64,000 nt of DNA from Dipteris shenzhenensis (Eukaryota > Polypodiophyta > Polypodiopsida > Gleicheniales), in the NCBI GenBank assembly GCA_047967505.1, contig CM106539.1. One strand, 5' to 3'. The notes below the pieces were generated by a model. That model saw only the letters and a program-made list of their open reading frames with translations, ran no database searches and was not told where the DNA came from. Shown here piece by piece: positions 45,172 through 55,224 of this stretch. Each line of letters opens with the position of its first letter. Positions within the stretch are counted from its first letter, which is position 1. The position numbers were made by a program, and so were the translations under genes.

Positions 45172-46001
45172 TTAAAATGCGTAATCTTCAAATGATGCCT
45201 CATCTTGTGGAGACACATCAACTGAAAGTAGATTGGAATTTTCTGTCTTTGCTTTGGCTCTACAAAACTTCTCATGATGGTTGTTTTTGCCACAGTGTTT
45301 GCATGGATTGATTTTGAAGCAGTCCTTTGAAAGGTGATTTGCCTTTCCACAATGATTGCAAGGTGTAAACTTGCCCTTCTGGATTTTTATAGCATAAGCT
45401 ATGTCATTGCCTTTCCTGAGCTTCATGTGCCTTTCTTCTTCTTGGAGAGCAGAGATAATACCTTCAAGATTAGGATTAGGAAGATTTTTCAAGGTGGTAA
45501 CAATATGATCATAATCTTCAGGCATACTCTTAAGCAACACTGCCATAGCATCATCTGTAGTGATAGGAGAGTTGATAGAAGCAAGTTGAGTCATAAGACT
45601 CCGCATGTAATTGACATGGGCTGCCAAAGCAGTGCCACTAACCATCTTCAGTTCAAAGAAAGAGATTTTAAGTGATAATTTAGAGATGTGAGAGCTAGCA
45701 TCAAAAATCATGTCAAGCTTCTGCCAAGCTTTTGAAGGAGACTCTAAGTCAGAGATGTGATGAATATAAATATCTCCTAAAGCAAGAGCAATGATACCAT
45801 ATGCTTTCTCCTCTCTAGCAGGATCCCTTGCAGGGAGTGTCAGAGCTGAGGATTCTCTAGCATTGGAGGCTATAGAAGAAGAGGTTGAAGTCGGTTTGAC
45901 AAGTCCCCAGAGGTTTTCCCTCATCAATGAAAATTTCACCTTCATCTACCATGTTGGAAACCCTTTCCATTGAACTTATCTATATTCAATATGGTAGCCA
46001 T
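45172..46001 (-). CDS. Gag of element D, one frameshift near its start
   Basis: From ATG at 46001 comes MATILNIDKFNGKGF, then a one-base slip near 45960, then 257 open codons. The core has KAWQKLDMIFD, SKLSLKISFFELKM, VLLKSMPEDYDHIV and EGIISALQEEERHMKL, the UBN2 gag pattern, followed by two zinc knuckles, CNHCGKANHLSKDC and CKHCGKNNHHEKFC. The tail is short and acidic and ends in a normal stop. Apart from the early shift the protein looks intact and could co-assemble in particles supplied by an autonomous relative. Confidence 0.85.
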
Positions 46002-46859
46002 GAGAGGGTCTAACCCAGGTATTGGGTAGTGTCTTCTCTCTTACAAGGCTAGAATAACAACTGAAAGGCTTCCAAATATAAGCATTTAATGTAGCAAAGA
46101 CTAGTGACCAAAATTTAATCAATGATGCTTTTTCTTACATGCTTCATAGAAGTGGCTAAAATGAAAGCTTTCCAATCAAAACTAGGTATAGCGACTCAGA
46201 GCAAAGCTGAAGTCACAGTTGTATTGATGTTATTGAAAACTTCAAAAACTCAAAAATGCTAGAGTAGCATTTTATGTAGCATCATCTTCAAAAACTTGTC
46301 AAAACTATCAAAATCAAAAGACTGAACTTGGAGGGCTTGTATCTCACTCTTCAAAGCAAGGAAAAGAGGGCTTTCTAAAGAAAAATAAAGCTCATATACC
46401 AGAGAAGATCCAGCACAGAGGTTGGGCGAAATGGCGCATCGTTTTGCCCGAGGGAGTTGTTGTAGGCTGAATCTGATTTTTGACGATTTCTCCTTCGTTA
46501 CTGAACCAAATGAGCTGAAAATGACTCAAAATGTTTGTCTTGATGTCGCCCATCTACTCCTAAGAGGGCTCAAGCAATGGCATAGCAAGCAGGGAGTATT
46601 TGGCAACAGAAGAATGACAAAAAAATGCGATGTTTGGAGCTAGCAGAGACGTTTTTTTTTCAATTTCTTGCAGGTGGAGGTTTGCCCAAATGAGGGGTAT
46701 CTCTAGCAGGAAGGGCTTGGAGACTGGCAGAGAACTGAGGGAGAACAGGCTTAAGCAAATTTTGGGAAGAAGAGGAAGAGATGGTGAAGAAGAAGATGGA
46801 GAAGAAGATGATGATGTGGCAGAAATGGGCTCAAGGGGGATCAAAGGGCTCTGATATCA

Positions 46860-47147
46860 TGTTGGTAAACTGAAAGGAAAGAGCAGAGTGGACACAAATT
46901 CAGAATACTTGCATTATGGAATGAAGAAGAGTGAGGTCCTTATGTAGGCACCTCTTACATGCTCACTGACATCACTAATGACTTCAGAGCTCCACAATCA
47001 TCTCCTCAATCTGCTCCTAGATTCTCTCAATCATCCTATGTGGCTTTCCACCACCTAACTATGCTTATGGGCACCTAACTGTGCCTCTAGCACTCACACA
47101 TAGAAACCAAGGTGTGCCTGAGGCATACACCTTGAGATATCCCAACA
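46860..47147 (-). repeat. 5' LTR of element D
   Basis: 288 bp, partner of 44506-44793, with about eight differences. It is directly followed (minus strand) by the primer site. Confidence 0.95.
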
Positions 47148-47336
47148 AGTTTTAATATGGGATGAGCAAAAAACAAAGAGCATTGCTGAGGGTGTTGTTT
47201 TATATGTCTACCCATTTGAACCTATAAATTTTGAGATGCTTGGTGAAGGTAATCTAGGTGTGGGAATTGAAAAGTATCATAGTGATGTATCAGGCATCGA
47301 TACCATCCACTTAATAAAATCGCCCATTGCACAATT

Positions 47337-48058
47337 TGTAAGAAAATAGTACAACGTCTGTGCTCAACAGATAACAGGATGTTTTACAAAGAGAGAAAAA
47401 CAGATAGTATGGAGAATAAAAAATTTGATTATTGTAGAACTGATACAATAGATGGCACTGCCTCCCAACTATGTGCTCCTATGAAAGAAGCTTCGATGGT
47501 GTGCTAGAAACAGTAGAAGACGGAGGCTGGATGCTAAGGAATCAGGGTTGCTGTAGCCAGTGATGAAATGGGCTTCATGAGCTTGCTCTTATATAGCCAC
47601 CAGTCGTAGTCGATGAGGCCCAATTGGGTGACCGACCCAATCTACCCAAAACGGTCGACTGGGGGTCGGTCTCGAAATAGGCCACCGACCACACGATAGA
47701 ACTGGTGCGCAAAACAGATCAACTCACCTACAGTCTCTGTTCGGCTCAGAGCCATTCGAGATCATCTGAGGCTCCAAACGGGCCCCGCAACCTGAGAGTG
47801 GGCTGCCCCAAGAAATGCTCCGTCTACCCTCAATGCGGTCAGTCATGGGATGCCCTCCTACACTTGCATGTAGCCTAGTTGGCAGTGTGCCAACTCTATC
47901 TGAAGCCGTCCAGCCATCAAGCCACACATGGCCCCCATCTAGTGTCCAATACCAGATAACTGAGCTACTCAAATGCCTTCTCCTCATATGGGGGGCTTAC
48001 AAGTAGAGTTAGCTGGTTCCCGCGTAGTTACACGAGAGTGGAGCATTGATATCTAACA
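47337..48058 (-). mobile_element. Copia LTR, family C, second copy
   Basis: 722 bp related along its whole length to 10276-11003, with the same TGTTAGATATC and TTACA ends (minus strand) and the same TATATAAGAGC motif near 47588. It is a 3' LTR because a polypurine tract and RNase H lie on its internal side. Confidence 0.85.
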
Positions 48059-48417
48059 CCCCCCCTCAATGTCCACCCATAAGTGAACTTACTTTTTCGG
48101 CCCAATGCCAAGTTGATGAAGATGCCTCTCCAGCAGGTCTCTTCCAAGAGCCTTCGTGAAGATGTCCACAACATTCTCTGTAGTCGGATAGTACACCAAG
48201 TCGACCTCTCCATCCATGATGAGCTCGCATACAAAGTGATTGAATCTCAAGGTGTTTTGTGCGAGCATGGAACACAAGGTTCTTTGCAATCGCCATGCAA
48301 CTCTGATTGTCACATGATGACTGTGTAGGCTTGTTCTACACTGCACCCATGTCCCTAAAATCCTCCTCAACCACACTGCCTCGCAAGAAGCAAAGCATGC
48401 AGATTTGTACTCAGCCT
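48059..48417 (-). pseudogene. Copia RNase H end, family C
   Basis: Minus-strand frames give MWLRRILGT, then [16 protein letters not shown]-type text, GEVDLVYYPTTENVVDIFTK and ALGRDLLERHLHQLGIGPKK, the end of a copia polyprotein, with one or two frame changes. It stops abruptly at 48417, next to the boundary repeat at 48426. No other part of the element is present. Confidence 0.75.
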
Positions 48418-48425
48418 CAAAGACC

Positions 48426-48462
48426 GTATTAGATAATTTGGGAAAAACCCAATTCCCAGAAT
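48426..48462. repeat. Shared boundary repeat, copy 2
   Basis: Partner of 38896-38932. It begins right where the copia fragment ends. From here to 49338 no gene is visible. Confidence 0.7.
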
Positions 48463-49338
48463 GGCAGTTTTGGAAGAAATTGTAGCTCCCCTCAATGAAA
48501 AAACAGGAGAAATATGTGAAAATAGACTAGATAGCCATTCATGAAGTGTGAAATATCAACTACATTCTCAAATAATAAATAGAATATTAGTGTCTAAACT
48601 ACGTTATCATCAACAAAATAATAAACTTTGAAACCCATTTGAGTTAGATTCATCTCGTGAGCCATAGTGATGTTCAAAAACACCTTCATAATAGCGAGTC
48701 TCTGGAATTTCCATTGATATTGAGACTCGCTTTTGTTGTGAGCATTCTCATTTGAAAATTTCAAAAACACCGTTTAAAAAATGTAGAGTGTAATTAATAA
48801 CCATGAGTATTGCAATGAAAACGCACAGGCTCTTTAACTTAGTAAGATATGTAGTTGATGGAAAATCAAGATATGTAGTTGAGGAGAATGAATGCAAGAT
48901 ATGTAGTTGATGGAAAATCAATGGGCAATGACAAGCATTTGATGTAATTTAGGTGGCAATGACAATCATTTATTGTGCACTTTCAATGTTTAGACTGACT
49001 AGCATTATTGTAAAATGATAACTCTTCATGTCATGTTGATTACTCATTGCAAAGTAAAAAAGTACACTTTAGGATGAAAACATAACAACTTGTTGATACA
49101 CCATTGAAATCCCTGAAATAAATCATGATTCCAAAGAAACTCTCAATTTCTAGCCCCAAAGAGAATGGCACCGGAAAGAATGGCACGAGAGACACTCCTT
49201 CAAAATACATTATGAATGTAGTTATTAACATGTTTGCATATTATTCACACACAACAATTACGCACCAATTTACATAGTTGGCAAGAAAGTAGTAATTCCC
49301 ATAAGTAATGATTGTATAAAGAAATATAATGTTGTTAT

Positions 49339-49760
49339 TCAAAACTCATAGTCTGCAAATAGCTCCTCTCCTGCATGTATATCATCTATGGATTCAATAC
49401 AAATGTGACCATATTCTGCAATATCTATGTTCATCATGGGGTCACACCAAGGTGGAACATCAGGGGAAAATACATAACAAACATTTGGCTTTACATTGGT
49501 ATTTCTATTGCTGTTAATAAATCCTGCCACATTGCCATATTGAACATCACCAACAATATGCACCATATCCTTCATAGGGACAGTAGGGTCCTCTTGGATA
49601 GAGTACTTCTTTAGCCTTGGATGAACTCTACATAATTCCTTCCAGTCTTTGTAGGAGTACTTGTCACCTCCATAATGGAGAATAGTAGTCCCTCTCTTGA
49701 TGGAGCCATGCATAAACACAAGCCCAAGCCAACACCTGTAATGGTTGACTCATGCACCTC
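49339..49760 (-). CDS. SET-like domain, C-terminal end
   Basis: A strand pattern STITGVGLGL, then after a one-base shift near 49725 FMHGSIKRGTTILHYGG, resembles the SET start (G-x-G-x-x-x-x-x-x-I-x-x-G-x-x-I-x-x-Y-x-G). The end has GNVAGFINSN, then VKPNVCYVF and HAGEELFADYEF, matching the SET core N-x-x-x-x-P-N and G-E-E-L-x-x-D-Y. SET domains methylate lysines; the usual N-H-S-C is replaced here. Just upstream lies IPERDPFGPPKLPAPI. Stop at 49339. Confidence 0.6.
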
Positions 49761-50187
49761 GAAAGCCACATTTTTTATCTAGAACACTTTGTTGATAGGG
49801 GCAGGTAACTTTGGTGGTCCAAATGGATCTCGTTCTGGTATGTACCTACTCAAGCTTGATTTGAACGTATATCTATCTACATCACAAAAGAAAAATTCAA
49901 TTAGCTACAACAACAGTTATATATATTGAGATAAAATCAAAAAACACTTTGACATATGTACCTTCATGAAAAATATGCATTTTGTAGTCGGTTTATGTAG
50001 CCCTTAGCAATGTATTTCTTGATATAGCGACCTTTGTACCCTAGGTCTATAGCCAATTGAGAAACTTGCATAGCATTCATGCTAGAGAGTTGCGGAGCAT
50101 TCCTTAAAAGTCTTATTTGGGATGCATTGAGTTTAGGCACCTGGCCATCACCACCATGGGTTGCCCTACCACCTATATCCCTCTCTC

Positions 50188-51206
50188 TTAGTTGATCTGC
50201 AAGAGGAATATTTCTTGTTTTATATTCCATTCTTGACCATGCATGATTTTCCTCCCTCCATTCATTAATTTGAAATCCTTATGCCCCTCCATCATAGGTA
50301 ATTGTCCATACCGATTTGTCTCAATCATGCTGCGCACATCTTTAGTCTCATCGAGTTGTAGTAAGTACAGCATCAACTCTCTCAGTAGAATATTATCATC
50401 CTTGTCTTGTACATCAAACGTTGAAGGAAATATGCAATTTGATGGAGGGCTAATGCAAGCCTTGTATGGGGAGTCATCAACAAGGATTGTCCTTCTAGCA
50501 TCACATCCAAATGCCTCTGAGATTTTTGCTAAGGGTTTGAACATTGCCTCAACACCAACCTTGTCAGGCCTATTTATCCTCGTCTTACTGTAAGTGTAGC
50601 ATCCTTGCTAAGACCATATAACAAAGAAAGGGAGGCTCTCATTTGCATAATTTTGCAGCTTTCCTACCATATCAAGTACGTTATACTCCATCGTAGTTGA
50701 CCAGATACCTACATTAAATCTTTGTAGCAAGATTTCAAGAAATTCTATGCACCCAGGACGAACAACCATATAACTATTTTTGCCATGCATAATAGATGGA
50801 TGTATTGGAGACTTGAATAGGCAGCGACTTAATAACAGGACATTCAAGTCTAATATGATTGTTAATCGTGGCATATCCAAAGAAATTGTATGTGGATATA
50901 GATCCAAATTCTCCTTGAAGTTGCTGGCTTCCGACTCATCCAAATTGTCAGGTGCTATGATTTCATACATGTTTGCATCAACAATAAGATTATCTAGTTT
51001 TGTCCCCAATGTTGAGATAGTACATTCATCCATGTTCTCTTCTAAAAGTATAGGATTCGTGATATTCCTTGCAATTTTCTCCATTTTTGGGGTTATGTTT
51101 TCTTCTATACCTCCTATATCCATCACGTAATTGATAGTCCCCATTTTGGGTGGTATGTTGTCCTCTACATTTGATGTCTCCATATCCTTCCATGCATCAT
51201 TGGTCC
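50188..51206 (-). CDS. FCP1/NIF-type HAD phosphatase-like domain
   Basis: Starting at the acceptor 51207-51208, an acidic leader is followed by LTIILDLNVLLLSR (motif I, D-L-N instead of D-x-D), MVVRPGCIEFLEILL and VGIWSTTM (motif II region), TAG at 50610, then FKPLAKISEAFGC, TILVDDSPYKACI (the D-D-S-P of motif III/IV) and LLRELMLYLLQLD. This is the order of FCP1/SCP-like phosphatases, which dephosphorylate proteins such as the RNA polymerase II tail. The missing second Asp of motif I argues against catalysis; several plant relatives also have D-x-N here. Paralogous to 41171-40300. Confidence 0.6.
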
Positions 51207-52013
51207 CTATGGAAGTTGAGGAATATAGAAATATTTTGATTCTTTAGAGTGTATTCAACAATGTCGAAGCACAAAAGCATATGAAAATAATAAATAACAA
51301 TAAAGTATGAACATTATCCATCATCGTTCACTGATTCCATTGTCTTTTTGGGGAATGGCAAAAGTGCCAATCTCTCTAAAGGTCAATTGAGAATGCAAAT
51401 AGTGCAACCTTTCTCTCTGAACTCATAGAGAGAATGGCAATAGTGCCATTCTTCTCTTGGGGTGGTGCTAGTGCCATTTTACATATAAGGTTATGGAGAA
51501 TGCCACTAGTGCCTTTCTCTATACCCTCATTGGGAGGAGAGAATACTACTAGTGCCTCCCCCCCATGTCCCAAAAGAAATGTACAATGCATGATCTGAAA
51601 GCATAGATACTGTATTACTTTGGTCCAATAGATTTGTAGAAAGCACCCAAATCAAAACATTGGTAGCATAGTTAATACTATACAATTTTTAATCTCTATA
51701 ATGCTTTCAACTAACATAGATTCAAGAAAGGAACATAACAGTATTACCATTTCTACATAACCACAAAGAGAGAATGGCACTAGTGCCATTCTCCATATGA
51801 GGTCACACAAAATGTTAATAGTACCTCTTACGTATAACCCGACATAGGGAGAATGACACTAGTACCATTCCCCATGTCATTATGTCACACAATTTTATCA
51901 TACCTAATGTTTAATCTCTTTAATATAATGAGAGTATGTGCAATCGAGAAAATCCATAAAAGTCATATTATTTTGAAACTGAATACACAAGGCATAAATG
52001 AGTAGCTAAAGAC
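51207..52013 (-). other. Intron of fusion gene copy 2 with palindromes
   Basis: GT at 52013-52012 and AG at 51208-51207 join the methyltransferase-like and HAD-like exons in phase 1. The intron holds several copies of the GAATGGCACTAGTGCCATTC palindrome family: around 51355, 51430-51455, 51490, 51772-51791 (perfect, 20 bp) and 51848. The equivalent intron of copy 1 (41172-41897) lacks these but holds one TTTGGCC hairpin. Confidence 0.6.
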
Positions 52014-52149
52014 CTTGCTCCAAATCTTCCAATGTAATCTTTGGGATAGCTTCAAGATCTGCTTCAGTTAAAGGTCGCAAGTCTTCAATGTGATGCTCAC
52101 CCTCTTTAATTCCTTCATCGATAGGTGATACAGCTCTATGTGTCTCAAG

Positions 52150-53280
52150 AGGCCTCTCAATGCTAGACCAAATCTTAATATGGGGATTATTTGATGCATG
52201 TGCCACACACATAGCCTCGACCTCTGTCACCTGTTGGGATGTCTTCACCAGTGAGATCACTTTTCTTTTGCTTGACAATGCTTGTAATGCCACACATCCA
52301 TTAGTAAAGACGTCAACAACAACTTCATGTTCCCTACTACAATAGCACCTGATGCACTCCTTGATGATGCCATGCTTCACAACCGCCTCTTTTTCATACT
52401 CATCGTCCTCATCAGAATAAAGAATATTGTCCTCAATTATTGTGTATGGCCTTGTGTTTTCTAACATGTGCTCAAATCCATCAAACCCATCATGTGAGCT
52501 AACAAATGACAAAAAACAGAAGGTCCCAGACAAACCCTTTTGTGCACTATCCGATTCATGGATAACACCCACAAACCTTCTGTGCCAAAATCGAGCCTCT
52601 ATCATTGCTTCCTTGAGATTTACCATCTCTATCATTGTCATAAATGATAGCAATACATACTGTTATGGAGTGGCAACGGTCTCCATCAAGCCACAGGGCA
52701 ACTTCTTGAAGGCATCCTTATCCCAACACATGCCTTTGGCAGATCCCTCTGAGGTGTCAAGCACACACAAGCTGATTGGAAGTTGTCCCTTGGAGTGACG
52801 TGTTAGAAAGCTCTCCCCCTCCATCTCCATGTTCACTTGAATAATTGTCCAAGGAAAACAAGACTGCGATGTAGACTTGTTACCCTCTATTGAACTAATC
52901 ACCCAATCAACATAGATTGACGTGGCTTTTGGGAAATCAGGTGTGGACTTGCCAACTTGCAGCTTCTCTTTGACCCATGACTCACATGAACCCTTGAAGC
53001 TCCGATAAACAATTGAATCAATTTTGAAGTAAGTTGCAAGGGCATCCCATGTTTGGTGTTGGGGCGAAGGGTGACGTGAGTTGAACTCCTTGATGAGCGC
53101 TTCTTTCAGGGCTCTATCATGCTTAATCTCCATTGCCCATTGAGACATTTCAATGGAGTCCTTGTCTTTGCTTGACTTGACCAAGACTATTTCTTTAGAC
53201 TCAATCTCTGCTTGAAGTGCACATACATCTTCATCTTCCAATCCTAGCAGACACCTCATATATGTTATTGTGGGATTTCG
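52150..53280 (-). CDS. Permuted (beta-class) amino-methyltransferase-like domain
   Basis: After a helical linker comes a strand and loop ISLCVLDTSEGSAKGMCWDK at about 52770-52710, where amino-methyltransferases have the catalytic D/N-P-P-Y/W loop followed by W-D-K. Next, across an in-frame TAA, are a strand QYVLLSF and a helix, then RRFVGVIHESDSA. Last come HGIIKECIRCYC and VVVDVFTNGCVALQALSS, then RKVISLV, corresponding to motifs X and I (D-x-F-x-G-x-G...A, then R-x-x-I). Catalytic loop before the cofactor loop is the beta-class order known in bacterial and phage N4/N6 DNA methyltransferases. Key residues are altered (DTSEG for DPPY, TNGCV for G-x-G), so catalysis is unlikely in this copy. 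Confidence 0.5.
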
Positions 53281-53540
53281 ACCCTCAAGATCACCCTACT
53301 TCACCAATGTCAAAATCCTAATCCATTGTTCGTAGATGTCATCATCGTATGTGACCATGTGTGTGTCCTTGGTAGCAAAGTTTGCGCCCATCGATACGCT
53401 TGCAACTCCTACAAAATTCTATATAAAAAAATCAAAATCATCTTAGACATTCTTCTAATCCAAATCATGTAATAGAGAGAATAATGACACTAGTGCGATT
53501 CTCCCATTACCATGTCAAAAGCATGACTTGGTAACTAGAA

Positions 53541-53560
53541 GAATGGCACTAGTGCCATTC
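53541..53560. repeat. Perfect 20-bp palindrome
   Basis: GAATGGCACTAGTGCCATTC, in the gap between the ParB-like and methyltransferase-linker exons. A degenerate copy (ATGACACTAGTGCGATTCTC) lies at 53490. Confidence 0.95.
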
Positions 53561-53712
53561 TCACATTAGGGAATTGACACTACTATCATTTCTTTTACAA
53601 ATCCATAAACATTCTTAAAATAAAAAATGCATACAAAACAAAGTTTATTACTCACATCCCAACTTTGTCGATCTTTATGCCCTTTGACAAGGCCTTGGGC
53701 TGGTTTCTTTGG

Positions 53713-54320
53713 TCATCCGAATGCAATCCACTGCACCCTTAAGTGTTGTAAGATATTGATATATGGTTGATTTTTCAAAACGGTCTGTGCCTCCATGTTG
53801 GCCATTGATGATATCTTACAACTTGCTTCAACTGGTGCATTGACAACAATTCTTGCCTTCCTCCATGTATAGAAACCTTTTTGTTGATTGAAGGCTTCTC
53901 CATGTGCTTTAGTTATAAATATCCTTGCAACATAAATCGAATGCTGCCCTGTGAGAATCCAATAATTATACTCCTTTAACTTTTCCACCTTTATCTCTTC
54001 CTTGCACATCGGAGTATTTGTGCCTGTGTGGCTTATAAGGCATAAGATATGCACATGTCGCAGGAGGTCATGCATTCATTGCAAAACTCTTGACCAAGTC
54101 ACTGACATAGCTGAGGGTCAATGTCCTGTACACATATTGGATTGGTGCTTTAAAGCAATTCATCACTGGGATCAACACCTCAAACTCCAAACTAGATGGG
54201 AAGTACTCTACGTACTCCATCAAGCCTGTCATACTTGTGTCCTTCCTTTCCAATTTCTTTTGTAGTGCCTTAAAGTCAACATCTGGCTGGATTTTCTTAT
54301 ACAGGATGATAGTTGCTTCA
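53713..54320 (-). CDS. ParB-like segment
   Basis: Pieces in two frames read DFKALQKKLERKD and FEVLIPVMNCFKAPIQY, then EEIKVEKLKEYN and YWILTGQHSIYVARIFI, then YTWRKARIVVNAP. A strand, then Y-x-I-x-x-G-x-H-x-x-x-x-A, is the core of ParB/Srx-type domains, which in phages and bacteria are often attached to DNA methyltransferases. Here a methyltransferase-like domain follows downstream, which supports the reading. The H-R pair usual in ParB is H-S here. Without a profile search this is suggestive only. Confidence 0.4.
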
Positions 54321-54674
54321 GATGATTTCTCACCATGTCCTGTATATGTGTCGCACCACTCCCCGTTGCATCACCTCCACTTCCAGTTCCATCAATGATT
54401 ATTCCCGTACCTCCCTGTTTTCCTCCTAAAGTTGTCTCTTTGTCTTTAGCCTCCAGTTTATCCCCAATGCTTGTTTTTCCATCTGACCTTATTTCCTGCT
54501 CACCTATTGTTTCCTCCTCACCGGTCTCTCTAGCCTTCTCTTTCAATGTGTTCTGAGACACTTGAGAGCTTGATCCCTCAACATCACTTTTCTTGGTTCT
54601 TTTTGAAACTTTTCTACTCTTTTTTATATCTTGCTTTATCCCTTTTGTTACCAAATCAAAGCTTTCTAATATAT

Positions 54675-55022
54675 CTATTGATTGGTATAATTTTCTAGCT
54701 CATTAATCCAACCCCTAGATATCATCGTGTCCTCCCCAGTAGCATTCATCCTCGCATGATAAAAAAAAGCAGGATCCAATTGATACACATTGCCTCCCAA
54801 TGTATGAATTTTGAGACAAGGAACGTTGTCTTTCTCGGTATCCTCCATCTCTTTAACTTGTCCAACATCTTCAAAAGTTGTTCCTTGGATGTTCACAAAA
54901 CAATGCACTTTATGGAGTTTTTGGAGTTCGTTATTGTATATATCCAAAAACCATCCTCTTCCAGAACTAACTCCATCATAAACTGACACCTCTCGAATCT
55001 TTCTCTTTCCCTTGCTAGCCAT
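54675..55022 (-). CDS. N-terminal block, unrecognised
   Basis: 115 codons starting MASKGKRKIREV. It has mixed alpha/beta character, with VHCFVNIQGTTFEDVGQV, then CLKIHTLGGNVYQLDPAFFY and SRGWINELE. I know no family for it. It flows, after a one-base shift, into the Lys/Glu-rich segment 54675-54340. Confidence 0.45.
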   Translation of the reverse strand: MASKGKRKIREVSVYDGVSSGRGWFLDIYNNELQKLHKVHCFVNIQGTTFEDVGQVKEMEDTEKDNVPCLKIHTLGGNVYQLDPAFFYHARMNATGEDTMISRGWINELENYTNQ

Positions 55023-55224
55023 TCTTGCAATGTTCTGTTAACAAAAGAACCAAGGACACAATGAAATGTATAATAGAAAATCATAACTATAGTAGGAGAT
55101 ATTACAACCACAATGCAACTTCTATTAACAAAATAACCAAGGCGAAGCAACTTATATATGCATTATGAAAAACTACACCAACACAGTAAGAAAATATACA
55201 CAATATCAAAGTTAAGATGGTTAT

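Larger units (their letters stand above)
44506..47147 (-). mobile_element. Gag-only LTR retrotransposon D
   Basis: 2,642 bp with two 288-bp LTRs (44506-44793 and 46860-47147), ends TGTTGG...CCAACA, and a 5-bp target duplication AGTTT (44501-44505 and 47148-47152). In minus orientation the primer site TGATATCAGAGCCC (46859-46846) abuts the 5' LTR, and a G-rich polypurine tract abuts the 3' LTR at 44794-44806. The interior encodes only a copia-type gag; there is no protease, integrase or polymerase. This is the structure of non-autonomous TR-GAG elements. LTRs differ at about eight positions by eye. Confidence 0.93.
44058..47332 (+). pseudogene. En/Spm-associated domain gene, split by an LTR element
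   Basis: The plus frame from 44058 gives VKVNLLVSGKIVAIGKIF, GVPLGENNVSMVIN and SALLPFP, a pattern I associate with the domain next to CACTA (En/Spm) transposases in plants (DUF8039-like): valine-rich strands around V-A-x-G-x-V, P-L-G and L-P-x-P. After a TGA at 44370 the frame stays open to 44505. There a 2,642-bp LTR element is inserted, and the same frame resumes at 47153 (IWDEQKTKSIAEGV...) until an LTR begins at 47337. Removing the insertion and one target copy rejoins the frame. The 5' start is uncertain because it lies in the edge of hairpin array 2. Confidence 0.55.
49339..55022 (-). pseudogene. Fusion gene copy 2: ParB-like + methyltransferase-like + HAD + SET-like
   Basis: A minus-strand gene from ATG at 55022 to a stop at 49339, traced through blocks with GT-AG joins and several defects. 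Order: an unrecognised N-terminal domain (55022-54675), a Lys/Glu/Gly linker, a ParB-like segment (about 54320-53713), a helical linker, a permuted amino-methyltransferase-like domain (about 52770-52150), an FCP1/NIF HAD-like domain (about 50900-50330) and a SET-like end (about 49760-49339). The join 52014/51206 is GT-AG, phase 1 and in frame, and has a same-phase counterpart in copy 1. Defects: TGA near 53713, TAG at 53298, TAA at 52665, TAG at 50610, TAG at 49781, and one-base shifts near 54676, 54340 and 49725. One long gene is my inference from frames and intron phase; two adjacent genes remain possible. Confidence 0.55.
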
